This document shows, one piece after another, positions 41,895 through 49,643 of a DNA stretch of 55,756 bases (position 1 is its first letter; each line of letters begins with the position of its first letter). The notes under the pieces are model-generated. The model saw only the letters and a list, made by a program, of their open reading frames with translations, ran no database searches and was not told the DNA's origin. This stretch comes from Verrucomicrobiota bacterium. GTDB taxonomy: Bacteria; Verrucomicrobiota; Verrucomicrobiia; Opitutales; Opitutaceae. The stretch spans positions 1 through 55,756 of the forward strand of contig JAEZUE010000029.1 in NCBI GenBank assembly GCA_023443455.1. Direction: 5' to 3'. Both the position numbers and the translations under genes were made by a program.

Positions 41895-42713
41895 ATGGAC
41901 CGTATCGCTGAAGCTTTCGCCCGTGCGCGCCGTGAAGGGCGCGCCGCCTTCGTCGCCTATCTCTGCGCCGGTGATCCCGATTTCGCCGCCTCGCTGGCCG
42001 CGTGTCGCGGCGTGATCGAGGCGGGCGCCGATGTGCTCGAACTGGGCGTGGCGTTCTCGGATCCGTTGGCCGACGGCCTCACCAACCAGCTCGCCGCCCA
42101 GCGGGCGCTCGAGTCGGGTATCACGCCGACGCGTACCCTCGACCTCGTGCGCGAGATCCGGAAGTTCTCCGAGGTGCCGATCGTCTTCTACACCTACTAC
42201 AACCTTGTCTTCGCCAACGGCGTCGTCGCCTCGGTGCGCGCGGCGAAGGAGGCGGGGGTCGACGGCATGCTCACGCTCGACCTGCCGCCGGAAGAGGCCG
42301 GCGAGGTGCAGGCGGCGTGCGCCGAGGTGGGCCTGAAAACCGTCTTCATCGTGGCTCCCACCACGCCGGAGTCGCGCCTCGAGACGATCACCAAGGCGGC
42401 CACGGGTTTCATCTATTACGTGTCGCGCGAGGGCGTGACCGGCGTGCGCTCGCAGCTCGAGGGCAACATCCCGGAGGCCGTGGCCGCGATCAAGCGCCAC
42501 ACCGAGCTGCCGGTGGTGGTCGGGTTTGGCATTTCCACTCCGGCACAGGTCGCGCAGGTGGGCGAGGCGGCCGACGGCGTCGTGGTCGGTAGTGCGCTGG
42601 TGAACGTCATCAAGGACAACCTCGCCGATCGCACCAAGATCGGGCCGGCGATGTTGGCCCGCGCGCGTGAGCTGGTCGGCGGGCTCTGCTCGGAGAAGCC
42701 GGCCTGCGGCTGA
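41895..42713 (+). CDS. trpA: Tryptophan synthase alpha subunit
   Basis: 272 aa; splits indole-3-glycerol phosphate to indole and G3P and passes indole to TrpB. Begins MDRIAEAFARARREGRAAFV; catalytic Glu in VLELGVAFSD and Asp in DPLADG; later YYVSREGVTGVR and VVGFGISTPAQV, the phosphate-binding parts. The usual GPTIQ after DPLADG reads GLTNQ, and PFSD reads AFSD. ATG at 41895 matches family starts; in-frame ATGs at 41859 and 41877 lack coding character. trpB is not adjacent. Confidence 0.95.
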   Translation: MDRIAEAFARARREGRAAFVAYLCAGDPDFAASLAACRGVIEAGADVLELGVAFSDPLADGLTNQLAAQRALESGITPTRTLDLVREIRKFSEVPIVFYTYYNLVFANGVVASVRAAKEAGVDGMLTLDLPPEEAGEVQAACAEVGLKTVFIVAPTTPESRLETITKAATGFIYYVSREGVTGVRSQLEGNIPEAVAAIKRHTELPVVVGFGISTPAQVAQVGEAADGVVVGSALVNVIKDNLADRTKIGPAMLARARELVGGLCSEKPACG

Positions 42714-42721
42714 GCGCCGAT

Positions 42722-42812
42722 CAAGTAGGACCGGTCTGTGACCGGTCCATGGTGGGCGTGGGCCGGTGAGCGGGCGCGAGTCCAGCGGGTCCAGTCGGCG
42801 ACGTGGACCTAC
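42722..42812. repeat. Inverted pair of family-B REPs (BIME-like)
   Basis: The plus-strand copy reads CAA-GTAG then GACCGGTC-TGT-GACCGGTC (42725-42747). The minus-strand copy (42812-42789) reads CAA-GTAG then a GTCCA/TGGAC and GTC/GAC stem with one bulged C. The two face each other across ~40 bp between convergent trpA and the threonine aldolase. The second copy supplies the aldolase's TAG stop. Confidence 0.8.
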
Positions 42813-43897
42813 TTGGCCGCTTCCTTGGCGTCGGCGATGAAGGCGTCGACGGTCTCGGGCGTGGTGGCCCAGGAACTCATCAGGCGGTAGCCGTGGGCGC
42901 CGATGAAGTTGTAGAAGAACCAGCCCTTGGCGCGCAGCGCGTCGGCGACCTTCGCGGGGATCTCGACGAAGACGCCGTTGGCCTCGACGGGCATCGTGAT
43001 CCGGAAGTGCGGGATGTCGCGCAGTCCGGTCTCCAGACGATGGGCACAGGTGTTGGCGTGCGTGGCGTGGCGCAGCCAGGCGCCGTCCTCGAGCATCGCG
43101 CCCCATTGGGCGCCGAAGTAGCGCATCTTCGAGTTGAGCTGGCCGGCCTGCTTGCAGCGGTATTCGAACTCCCGTGCCAGCTCGCGGCGGAAGAAGACGA
43201 CGGCCTCGCTCGTGCACATGCCGTTCTTCGTGCCGCCCAGGCAGAGCACGTCGACGCCGGCCTTCCAGGTGATGTCTGCCGGGGTGCAGCCGAGCGAGGC
43301 GACGGCGTTGGCGAAGCGTGCGCCGTCCATGTGCACGGCCATGCCGTGGCGGTGGGCGAGGTCGGTGAGGGCGCGGATCTCGCCGGGCTTGTAGACGGTG
43401 CCGACCTCGGTGGCCTGCGTGAGGGAGAGCACGCGTGGCTTCGGAAAATGGATATCGCTGCGCCGGCAGACGAGGGTCTCGACCTCGCGGGCGTCGAGCC
43501 GGCCGAGTTCGCCGCGGGCGGTGAGCAGTTTGGTGCCGTTGGAGAAGAACTCCGGGGCGCCGCATTCGTCGGTCTCGCAATGGGCGAGTTCGTGGCAGAC
43601 GACGCTGTGGTAGCTCTGGCAGAGCGAGGCGAGGGCGAGCGAGTTGGCGGCGGTGCCGTTGAAGACGAGGAAGACCTCGCAGTCGGTCTCGAAGGTCCGC
43701 CGGATGAGGTCGGCGGCGCGGGCGGTGTGGTCGTCGTTGCCGTAGGAGGGCACGAAGCCGGCGTTGGCGGCGGCCATGCCGGCCCAGGCTTCGGGGCAGA
43801 TGCCGGCGGTGTTGTCGCTGGCGAAATCGTAGCGGGCGCCGGGGATGGCGTCGGGGCGCGAGGCGGGCGCGGGGAGGTCGCTCATGGTGGTGGGCAT
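42809..43897 (-). CDS. ltaE: Low-specificity L-threonine aldolase
   Basis: PLP fold-type I enzyme cleaving threonine to glycine and acetaldehyde; 362 aa. Marks: YDFASDNTAGICPEAW, FLVFNGTAANSLALAS, QSYHSVVCHELAHC, GMAVHMDGARFANAV and the PLP lysine in VLCLGGTKNGMCTSEAV. Start ATG at 43897 (MPTTMSDL); ATGs at 43924 and 43885 are alternatives. The TAG stop belongs to a REP-like GTAG. Confidence 0.92.
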   Translation of the reverse strand: MPTTMSDLPAPASRPDAIPGARYDFASDNTAGICPEAWAGMAAANAGFVPSYGNDDHTARAADLIRRTFETDCEVFLVFNGTAANSLALASLCQSYHSVVCHELAHCETDECGAPEFFSNGTKLLTARGELGRLDAREVETLVCRRSDIHFPKPRVLSLTQATEVGTVYKPGEIRALTDLAHRHGMAVHMDGARFANAVASLGCTPADITWKAGVDVLCLGGTKNGMCTSEAVVFFRRELAREFEYRCKQAGQLNSKMRYFGAQWGAMLEDGAWLRHATHANTCAHRLETGLRDIPHFRITMPVEANGVFVEIPAKVADALRAKGWFFYNFIGAHGYRLMSSWATTPETVDAFIADAKEAAK

Positions 43898-43963
43898 GGT
43901 TTCGGGAAACCGTGTACGGCACAAGCGCGCGCGAAAAAGAGAACGGCACCGGTATCCGCGTCA

Positions 43964-44044
43964 GTAGGTCTGAGCCTGCTTGCAGGCGATTTTCCGGATT
44001 CTTCCTACGGGCCGAGCACAGATCGCCTGCAAGCAGGCTCCTAC
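43964..44044. repeat. Inverted pair of family-C REPs (BIME-like)
   Basis: GTAG (43964) then GTCTGA and GCCTGC-TT-GCAGGC, with GAT after. The opposing copy (44044 down to 44022) is GTAG, GA, GCCTGC-TT-GCAGGC, GAT. The GAGC..TTG..GC-GAT form recalls the common Pseudomonas REP with a TT loop. A ~31-bp spacer separates the two. The second copy supplies lysE's stop codon. Confidence 0.85.
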
Positions 44045-44679
44045 CCCAGCCAGAGGTGCAGCGTCATCCGCACGACCTGGACCAGACCGAAGGCGGCGAT
44101 GGCGATGCCGCAGGCCTGGTTGATGCGGCGCATCCAGTAGCCGCTGGCCTTGTCGCGCAGCAGGCTGGCGAGGTTGCTCAGGATCACCCACCAGAGCATC
44201 GAGCCGCAGAAGATGCCGGCGACGAGCAGGGCGGCGTCGAGCATGCTGCCCACCCGAGCGGCGACGGCGAAACCGGCGAAGATGCCGCCGGCGCCGAGGA
44301 TCGTCATCGGGTTGCTGAGCGTGAGCAGCAGCGCGGTGGAGAACGTGCCGAACCAGCCCGGACCGCGTGCGGGCGTGGGCGGCATTTCTTTTGGCGGCGC
44401 GGTGTGCCAGACCAAGTAGCCGATGACGACGAGCACGAAGCCGCCGACGTTTTCGAGCCAGCGGGTGTGCGTGGCGATGAAGTCGGAGATGGCGGTGACG
44501 CCGAAGGCGAGCACCGCGCAGAGGGTCGCATCGGCCAGGGCGGCGCCGAGGCCGGTGACGATGCCGGCACGGGCGCGATGGAGCAGGGAGCGGCGGAAGA
44601 CGAGCAGGCCGATCGGGCCCACCGGCACCGCCAAGGCCAGCCCGATCGCCAAGCCGATGAAGGGTATTCGCCAGTCCAT
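44041..44679 (-). CDS. LysE/RhtB-family amino-acid exporter
   Basis: 212 aa, about six membrane helices. FIGLAIGLALAVPVGPIGLL and the following FRRSLLHRARAGIVTGLGAA are the family's N-terminal signature (PVGPIGLL). It should export an amino acid or derivative by proton antiport. It follows proA by 17 bp on the same strand and may share its mRNA. The TAG stop belongs to a family-C REP. Confidence 0.88.
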   Translation of the reverse strand: MDWRIPFIGLAIGLALAVPVGPIGLLVFRRSLLHRARAGIVTGLGAALADATLCAVLAFGVTAISDFIATHTRWLENVGGFVLVVIGYLVWHTAPPKEMPPTPARGPGWFGTFSTALLLTLSNPMTILGAGGIFAGFAVAARVGSMLDAALLVAGIFCGSMLWWVILSNLASLLRDKASGYWMRRINQACGIAIAAFGLVQVVRMTLHLWLG

Positions 44680-44696
44680 GCCAGTGTACGCCCCGT

Positions 44697-45980
44697 TCAG
44701 GAGCGGACCTGTCCGGTGCCGTCGATCACGAACTTGTAGCTACAGAGTTCGGCCAGCCCCATCGGGCCGCGGGCGTGCAGGCGGTCGGTGGAGATGCCGA
44801 TCTCGGCGCCGAGGCCGAAAACGTAGCCGTCGGTGAAACGGGTGCTCGCGTTCCAGTACACGGTGGCGGAGTCGACCTCGGCCTGGAAACGGCGGGCGGC
44901 GGTCTCGTCGGCGGTGACGATGGCCTCGCTGTGGCTGGAGCTGTCGCGGTTGACCGTCGCGATCGCGTCGTCGAGCGAGCCGACGACGCGCACGGCGAGG
45001 ATGTAGTCGAGGAACTCGGTGGTGAAGTCGGCGTCGGTGGCGGCGGTGTGGGGCAAGCCGGCGGCCGCGAGGATCGCGGCGCTCTCCGCATCGCAGCGCA
45101 GCTCCACGCCGCCACTACGCGCGGCCTGGAGGGCGCGGGCGAGGCGGGGCAGGGCGTCGGCGGCGATGTCGCGGTGCACGAGGAGTTGCTCGGCGGCGTT
45201 GCAGGCGCTCGGGCGCTGGACCTTGGCGTTGACGAGGATCGCCTCGGCCATGGTCAGGTCGGCGGCGCGGTCGACGTAGACGAAGCAGACGCCCTTGTAG
45301 TGTTTGATGACGGGGATGGTGGAGTTCTCGGCCACGAAGCGGATCAGCGCCTCGCCGCCGCGGGGGATGAGGCAGTGGATGAGGTCGTTGAGCTTGAGCA
45401 GGGTGGTGAGCGCGGCGCGGTCGGTGGTCGGCACCAGTTGCACGGCAGCGGGCGGCAGGTCGGCGGCGGCGAGGGCCTCGGCGACGAGGGCGGCGAGCGC
45501 GGTGTTGCTGTGGAAGGCCTCCTTGCCGCCGCGCAGGATGGAGGCGTTGCCGGACTTCAGGCAGAGCGCGGCGCAGTCGACGGTGACGTTCGGGCGCGAC
45601 TCGTAGATGATGCCGATCACGCCGATGGGCACGCGGATCTTGCGGATGGCGATGCCGTTGGGGCGTTCGGTGCGGGAGAGTTCGCCGCCGACGGGGTCGG
45701 GGAGGTCGACGATCTCGCGCACGCCCTGGGCCATCTGGGCGATGCGTTTCTCGTCGAGGGTGAGGCGGTCGAGCATCGCGGCGGACAGGCCGGCGGCGCG
45801 GCCGGCCTCGAGATCGCGGGCATTGGCGGCGATGAGCGACGGGGTGGCGGACACGATTTTCTCGGCGAGCGCGAGCAGCGCGCGGTTCTTGGCCTCGGAG
45901 GAGGCGACGGCCAACTTGAGCGAGGCGGCGCGGGCCTGCTCGGCGAGTTGGCGGATGGTGGAGTCGAGAGCGTTGTCCAT
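44697..45980 (-). CDS. proA: Glutamate-5-semialdehyde dehydrogenase (gamma-glutamyl phosphate reductase)
   Basis: 427 aa, NADPH-dependent reductase in proline synthesis. Shows IRKIRVPIGVIGIIYESRPN, LCLKSGNASILRGGKEA, the catalytic Cys in QRPSACNAAEQLLVH and C-terminal GLGAEIGISTDRLHARGPMG. ATG at 45980 is the only reasonable start. proB is not in the window. It lies 110 bp downstream of a secreted protein gene and 17 bp upstream of lysE. Confidence 0.96.
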   Translation of the reverse strand: MDNALDSTIRQLAEQARAASLKLAVASSEAKNRALLALAEKIVSATPSLIAANARDLEAGRAAGLSAAMLDRLTLDEKRIAQMAQGVREIVDLPDPVGGELSRTERPNGIAIRKIRVPIGVIGIIYESRPNVTVDCAALCLKSGNASILRGGKEAFHSNTALAALVAEALAAADLPPAAVQLVPTTDRAALTTLLKLNDLIHCLIPRGGEALIRFVAENSTIPVIKHYKGVCFVYVDRAADLTMAEAILVNAKVQRPSACNAAEQLLVHRDIAADALPRLARALQAARSGGVELRCDAESAAILAAAGLPHTAATDADFTTEFLDYILAVRVVGSLDDAIATVNRDSSSHSEAIVTADETAARRFQAEVDSATVYWNASTRFTDGYVFGLGAEIGISTDRLHARGPMGLAELCSYKFVIDGTGQVRS

Positions 45981-46090
45981 GGGAAGAGTACCGGATGAAA
46001 ACGGCACTTTGGCCGGCGGAAAGGGAAAAGGCGGGCGGTGGACCCGGCCGGCCGGCGCGGAAGGGAAGGCGAGGGGACGGGCTGGCGCGG

Positions 46091-47629
46091 TTACTGGCCG
46101 CGGTGGGCTCGCAGCGAGGCCTCGAGTTGCGAGAAGGCCGGGGCGAAGTCGCCCTCGAACTCGGATTTCCATTCGGGGACGCCGAGTTTCTCGAGGCAGT
46201 AGAGGAAACGCACGAGCACGTCCTTCCCGTCGAGTTCGACCGGGGTGTCGTCGCGAAAGGAGAGGCCCTTGAGCTTGTGGGTCGTGCAGAGGGCCGACCA
46301 GTAGACGAGCGCGGCGGTGCCGTAGTCCTCGAGCCGGAGGGCGGCGTCGGCGAAGTTGCCGAGTCGTTCGCCGAAGTCTTCCGGGGGGCGGTTGGAGAGG
46401 CGGTGGAGGACCAGGCGGTCGAGCAGCTCGCCCCGGGTGCCGCCGAATTGGGCGGTGAAGAGCGGGTTGCAACGGTAGATCGACGGGGCGGTCTGGACCC
46501 AGAGCTTGTTGGCGCGCTTGACCTTCTTCGGCGTATCGAGGCCTTTGCGACTGACGGTGGAGAAGAACAGCTCGTAGCGGGCCCAGGCCGAGTTGGGGTA
46601 GGCGAGCAGGGTCTTCTCGTGCACGGCGATCGCCTCGGCGAATTTCCCCTCGTCGTGGAAGGCGACGCCGCGTTGCACCTCCTGGTTGAGCTGGCGGCGG
46701 AAGGGGCCGAGCCGGGCGGCGAACTCCTGCAACAGGTGCGCCGAGAGGGTATCGCCCCGACTGAAGGAGAGCAGGATGCCGAGCAGGGTGCTGGCCTGGT
46801 CGATGTCGCCCGCGGCGGCGTGCAGGAAGACCGGCAACGAGGCGACCAGCTCGTCGCCCGGGGCCATCTCCATGACGCCGCGCCAGAAATCGGCGCGGCG
46901 GTAGGTGAGTGCGGCGACATCGATCGGGGCGTCGGGGGCGAGGGCGGCGATCGGGCGGGCGGTGCCGACCACGCCGGCGAAGCGCGCCTCGACGTTGGCG
47001 GCGCGGTGCAGCAGCAGGGGCAACGCATAGCGTCGGGACCAGTCGCGGATGCCGTTGTACTGGGTGGCGAGATCCGCGCCGATGAAGCGGTTGAGCTCGG
47101 CCTCGGCGGGGGGGAACAGGCGCGGCACGAAGGTGGCCACCTCGGTGAGCGGGCTGCGGGTGCCTCCCGGGGTCTGGATGCGCAGGCAGACTTCCGAAAC
47201 CGGTGCCCGCAGGTCGGGGGTTTTGGCCAGGACGCGGCGGATCTCGCCGGCGAGTCGCTCCGACAAAACCGGCCGCCCGGCCAGTTCGAACAGCGGTGCC
47301 TGCTCGGGGCGCAACGTGATCTGCACGAGGATGCCGGGTGGGTTGTCCTCCTCCGCCAGGGCCGCGCGCACGCCGTCCAGGATCGGGCGGAGCCAGTCGG
47401 CGAGAGTCGAGGCTTGGGGAAAGTTTTCGCCCAGGACCGTGTCGGGCGTCACAAAGACCACGGCGAGGGCGACTTCGTCGGCGCGGGGCGCTGTGGTGGT
47501 GGCGTCGGAGGTGGGGCTGGTGCCCGCGCTGGCGTCGGCGTCTGCGGCATCGTTCGCGTTGGCGCCCGGAGCGGCGAGCGCCAGCAGGGCGGCGAGGAGA
47601 AGGCGACGCAACGGGGGGGCCGGGAGCAT
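46091..47629 (-). CDS. Secreted TPR-like hypothetical protein
   Basis: 512 aa. Signal peptide MLPAPPLRRLLLAALLALAA, then an Asp/Ser/Thr-rich linker. The middle has no recognised motif; around residue 345-375, FHDEGKFAEAIAVHEKTLLA followed by YPNSAWARYELFFST reads as a TPR. Toward the end LEDYGTAALVYWSALCTTH is another helical pair. Function unknown; possibly an envelope or periplasmic scaffold. Confidence 0.75.
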   Translation of the reverse strand: MLPAPPLRRLLLAALLALAAPGANANDAADADASAGTSPTSDATTTAPRADEVALAVVFVTPDTVLGENFPQASTLADWLRPILDGVRAALAEEDNPPGILVQITLRPEQAPLFELAGRPVLSERLAGEIRRVLAKTPDLRAPVSEVCLRIQTPGGTRSPLTEVATFVPRLFPPAEAELNRFIGADLATQYNGIRDWSRRYALPLLLHRAANVEARFAGVVGTARPIAALAPDAPIDVAALTYRRADFWRGVMEMAPGDELVASLPVFLHAAAGDIDQASTLLGILLSFSRGDTLSAHLLQEFAARLGPFRRQLNQEVQRGVAFHDEGKFAEAIAVHEKTLLAYPNSAWARYELFFSTVSRKGLDTPKKVKRANKLWVQTAPSIYRCNPLFTAQFGGTRGELLDRLVLHRLSNRPPEDFGERLGNFADAALRLEDYGTAALVYWSALCTTHKLKGLSFRDDTPVELDGKDVLVRFLYCLEKLGVPEWKSEFEGDFAPAFSQLEASLRAHRGQ

Positions 47630-47785
47630 GACGTCATTCAGGCGGAGCACCGGTTGGGCGCAAGCGCCGGGGCGGGCGAGTGCCTGCTTTGCCGTGTTTG
47701 GTTTGAGGTGGGCGTGAAATTCGGCTCCCGCCCACTCGCCACTTGCCCGGAGGCTTATGGCGCTCAACCGTCGCGCTTTCGTCCC

Positions 47786-49444
47786 ATGATCACCACCATT
47801 CTCTCCATCCTTGGCGGACTCGGCATGTTCCTTTTCGGCATGAAGATCATGTCCGAAGCCCTGCAGAAACTCTCCGGCGAGAAGCTGCGGGCGATCATGC
47901 GCATGGTGGCGGGCAACCGGTTTACCGGCGTCGGCACCGGTTTCCTCGTCACCTGCCTCGTGCAGTCCTCCTCCGCGACGACGGTGATGATCGTGAGCTT
48001 CGTGAATGCCGGCCTGCTCACGCTGTTCGAGGCCACGGGCATGATCATGGGCGCGAACATCGGCACGACCACGACCTTCTGGCTGGTGTCGTTTTTCGGT
48101 TTCAAGTTCAGTATCACCTCGATCGCGCTGCCGATCATGGGCGTGGCCCTGCCGTTCCTCTTCGCGGGCAAGGCGAAGCTGCGCAACGTCGGCGAGTTCT
48201 TCATGGGCTTCGGCCTGCTCTTCATCGGCCTGATGTTCCTCAAGGACTCGGTCCCCGACATCCGCAACAATCCCGAGGTCCTGCAGTTCATCACCAAGTT
48301 CACGGGCATGGGGCTGGGCTCGGTCCTGATCTTCTTCGTCTTCGGCACGATTCTCACCGTTGTCGTGCAGTCCTCCTCGGTCGCCGGCGCGATCACCCTC
48401 ACGATGGCCTACAAGGGTTGGATCGACTACCAGACGGCCTGCGCGATCATCCTCGGCGAAAACGTCGGCACGACGATCACCGCCAACCTCGCCGCGCTCG
48501 GCGGCAACATCGAGGCCAAGCGCGCCGCCCGCGTGCATTTCTTCTTCAACATCATCGGCGTCGCCTGGTGCATCCTGTTCTTCGGCCCCTACACCCGCCT
48601 TGTCGACTGGCTGGTCCCGGGCGATGCCATCGCGCCCGACCACATCCCGCTGCACATGGCGGCCTTCCACACGCTCTTCAACGTGCTCAACACGTCGCTG
48701 CTCGTCGGCTTCGCCCGGCCGTTGGCCCGCCTGGCCAGCCTCGCCGTGCGCCCCTCGAAGGGCGTGGCCAAGGACCATGTCGGCCTCGATTCCCCCCTGG
48801 TCCCGCAGACCGGCGAGCTCAACCTCGCCGAGGGTGAGCACGACCTGCGACGCATGGCGGGCATCACCCGCGATCTGGTGGTCGGTTTCACCGAACTCTT
48901 CGAGCAGGCCCCCGCGGACCTCTCCGCGCAGGTCGACCGTCTCAAGGAACTGGAACAGCAGAGCGACCGCAAGGCCGTCGAGACCACCCAGTACCTGCTG
49001 CGTTGCGCCTCCAGTGGCATCAGCGACGACGCCATGAACCGCGTTACCGTCATGATCCGCGTCGTCGCCGAACTCGAGGACATGTGCGACCGCGGCTACC
49101 GGCTCGTCATTCTCGCCGAGCGCAAGCACCGCAAGAACCGCGCGCTGCCCCCGGAGGTCTTCGCGCAGATCCGCGGCTTCTCCACCGCCCTGCTCGAGTT
49201 CATGGACTTCGCCTCCGCCCACCTCACCCTCGGCGTCGGCCCGGCCGACATGGACAAGGCCCACCGCCTGGAGCGCACGATCGACGACTTCCGCAAGGAG
49301 CTGCGCAAGGAGTCGGTGCGCCGCATGCAGGGCAACAGCGAGATCATCAAGTCCGAGATGCTCTACATCGACATCCTCAACAACATCGAGGCGATCGGTA
49401 ACCATTCGCTGAATATCCTGCAGGCCCTGCGTCACGCCTCCTGA
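47786..49444 (+). CDS. Na/Pi cotransporter with C-terminal PhoU-like domain
   Basis: 552 aa, NptA/YjbB type. Two inverted repeats each with QSSS: CLVQSSSATTVMIVSF and VVQSSSVAGAITLTMAY; GANIGTTTTFW and GENVGTTITANLAALG accompany them. The last ~170 residues are helical PhoU-like (RVVAELEDMCDRGYRLVI). It exports or imports phosphate with sodium; the second phosphate transporter in the window besides pit. Starts at ATG 47786. Confidence 0.94.
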   Translation: MITTILSILGGLGMFLFGMKIMSEALQKLSGEKLRAIMRMVAGNRFTGVGTGFLVTCLVQSSSATTVMIVSFVNAGLLTLFEATGMIMGANIGTTTTFWLVSFFGFKFSITSIALPIMGVALPFLFAGKAKLRNVGEFFMGFGLLFIGLMFLKDSVPDIRNNPEVLQFITKFTGMGLGSVLIFFVFGTILTVVVQSSSVAGAITLTMAYKGWIDYQTACAIILGENVGTTITANLAALGGNIEAKRAARVHFFFNIIGVAWCILFFGPYTRLVDWLVPGDAIAPDHIPLHMAAFHTLFNVLNTSLLVGFARPLARLASLAVRPSKGVAKDHVGLDSPLVPQTGELNLAEGEHDLRRMAGITRDLVVGFTELFEQAPADLSAQVDRLKELEQQSDRKAVETTQYLLRCASSGISDDAMNRVTVMIRVVAELEDMCDRGYRLVILAERKHRKNRALPPEVFAQIRGFSTALLEFMDFASAHLTLGVGPADMDKAHRLERTIDDFRKELRKESVRRMQGNSEIIKSEMLYIDILNNIEAIGNHSLNILQALRHAS

Positions 49445-49482
49445 GGCGCCCCGTCGGCGCCCGCCCCGTCTCCGCCCCCGAA

Positions 49483-49510
49483 GCCCCGCGCGCCCGCGCG
49501 GGGCTCTTCG
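49483..49510 (+). terminator. Possible terminator after the Na/Pi cotransporter
   Basis: GCCCCGCGCG (49483-49492) pairs with CGCGCGGGGC (49495-49504), very GC-rich, then TCTTCG. The T-run is weak and the loop only two bases in the full pairing, so the effective hairpin is shorter. Confidence 0.5.
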
Positions 49511-49643
49511 TATCTGGATTTTTGCGATGCATGGGCGCGCCCGTTTTGACGCAATCGTAACCCCAGCCGTTTGACGGCGGCTCCGGCGTTTTGTCGCGTC
49601 GTGGCTCGCGGATTTTCGGTGTTCGAAAGTCCGCCTGCCGACG

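Noticed and set aside
41383..44679. Defence island around hicBA
   Set aside because: Neighbours are trpA, a threonine aldolase and a LysE exporter; no restriction, Abi or CRISPR gene is present.
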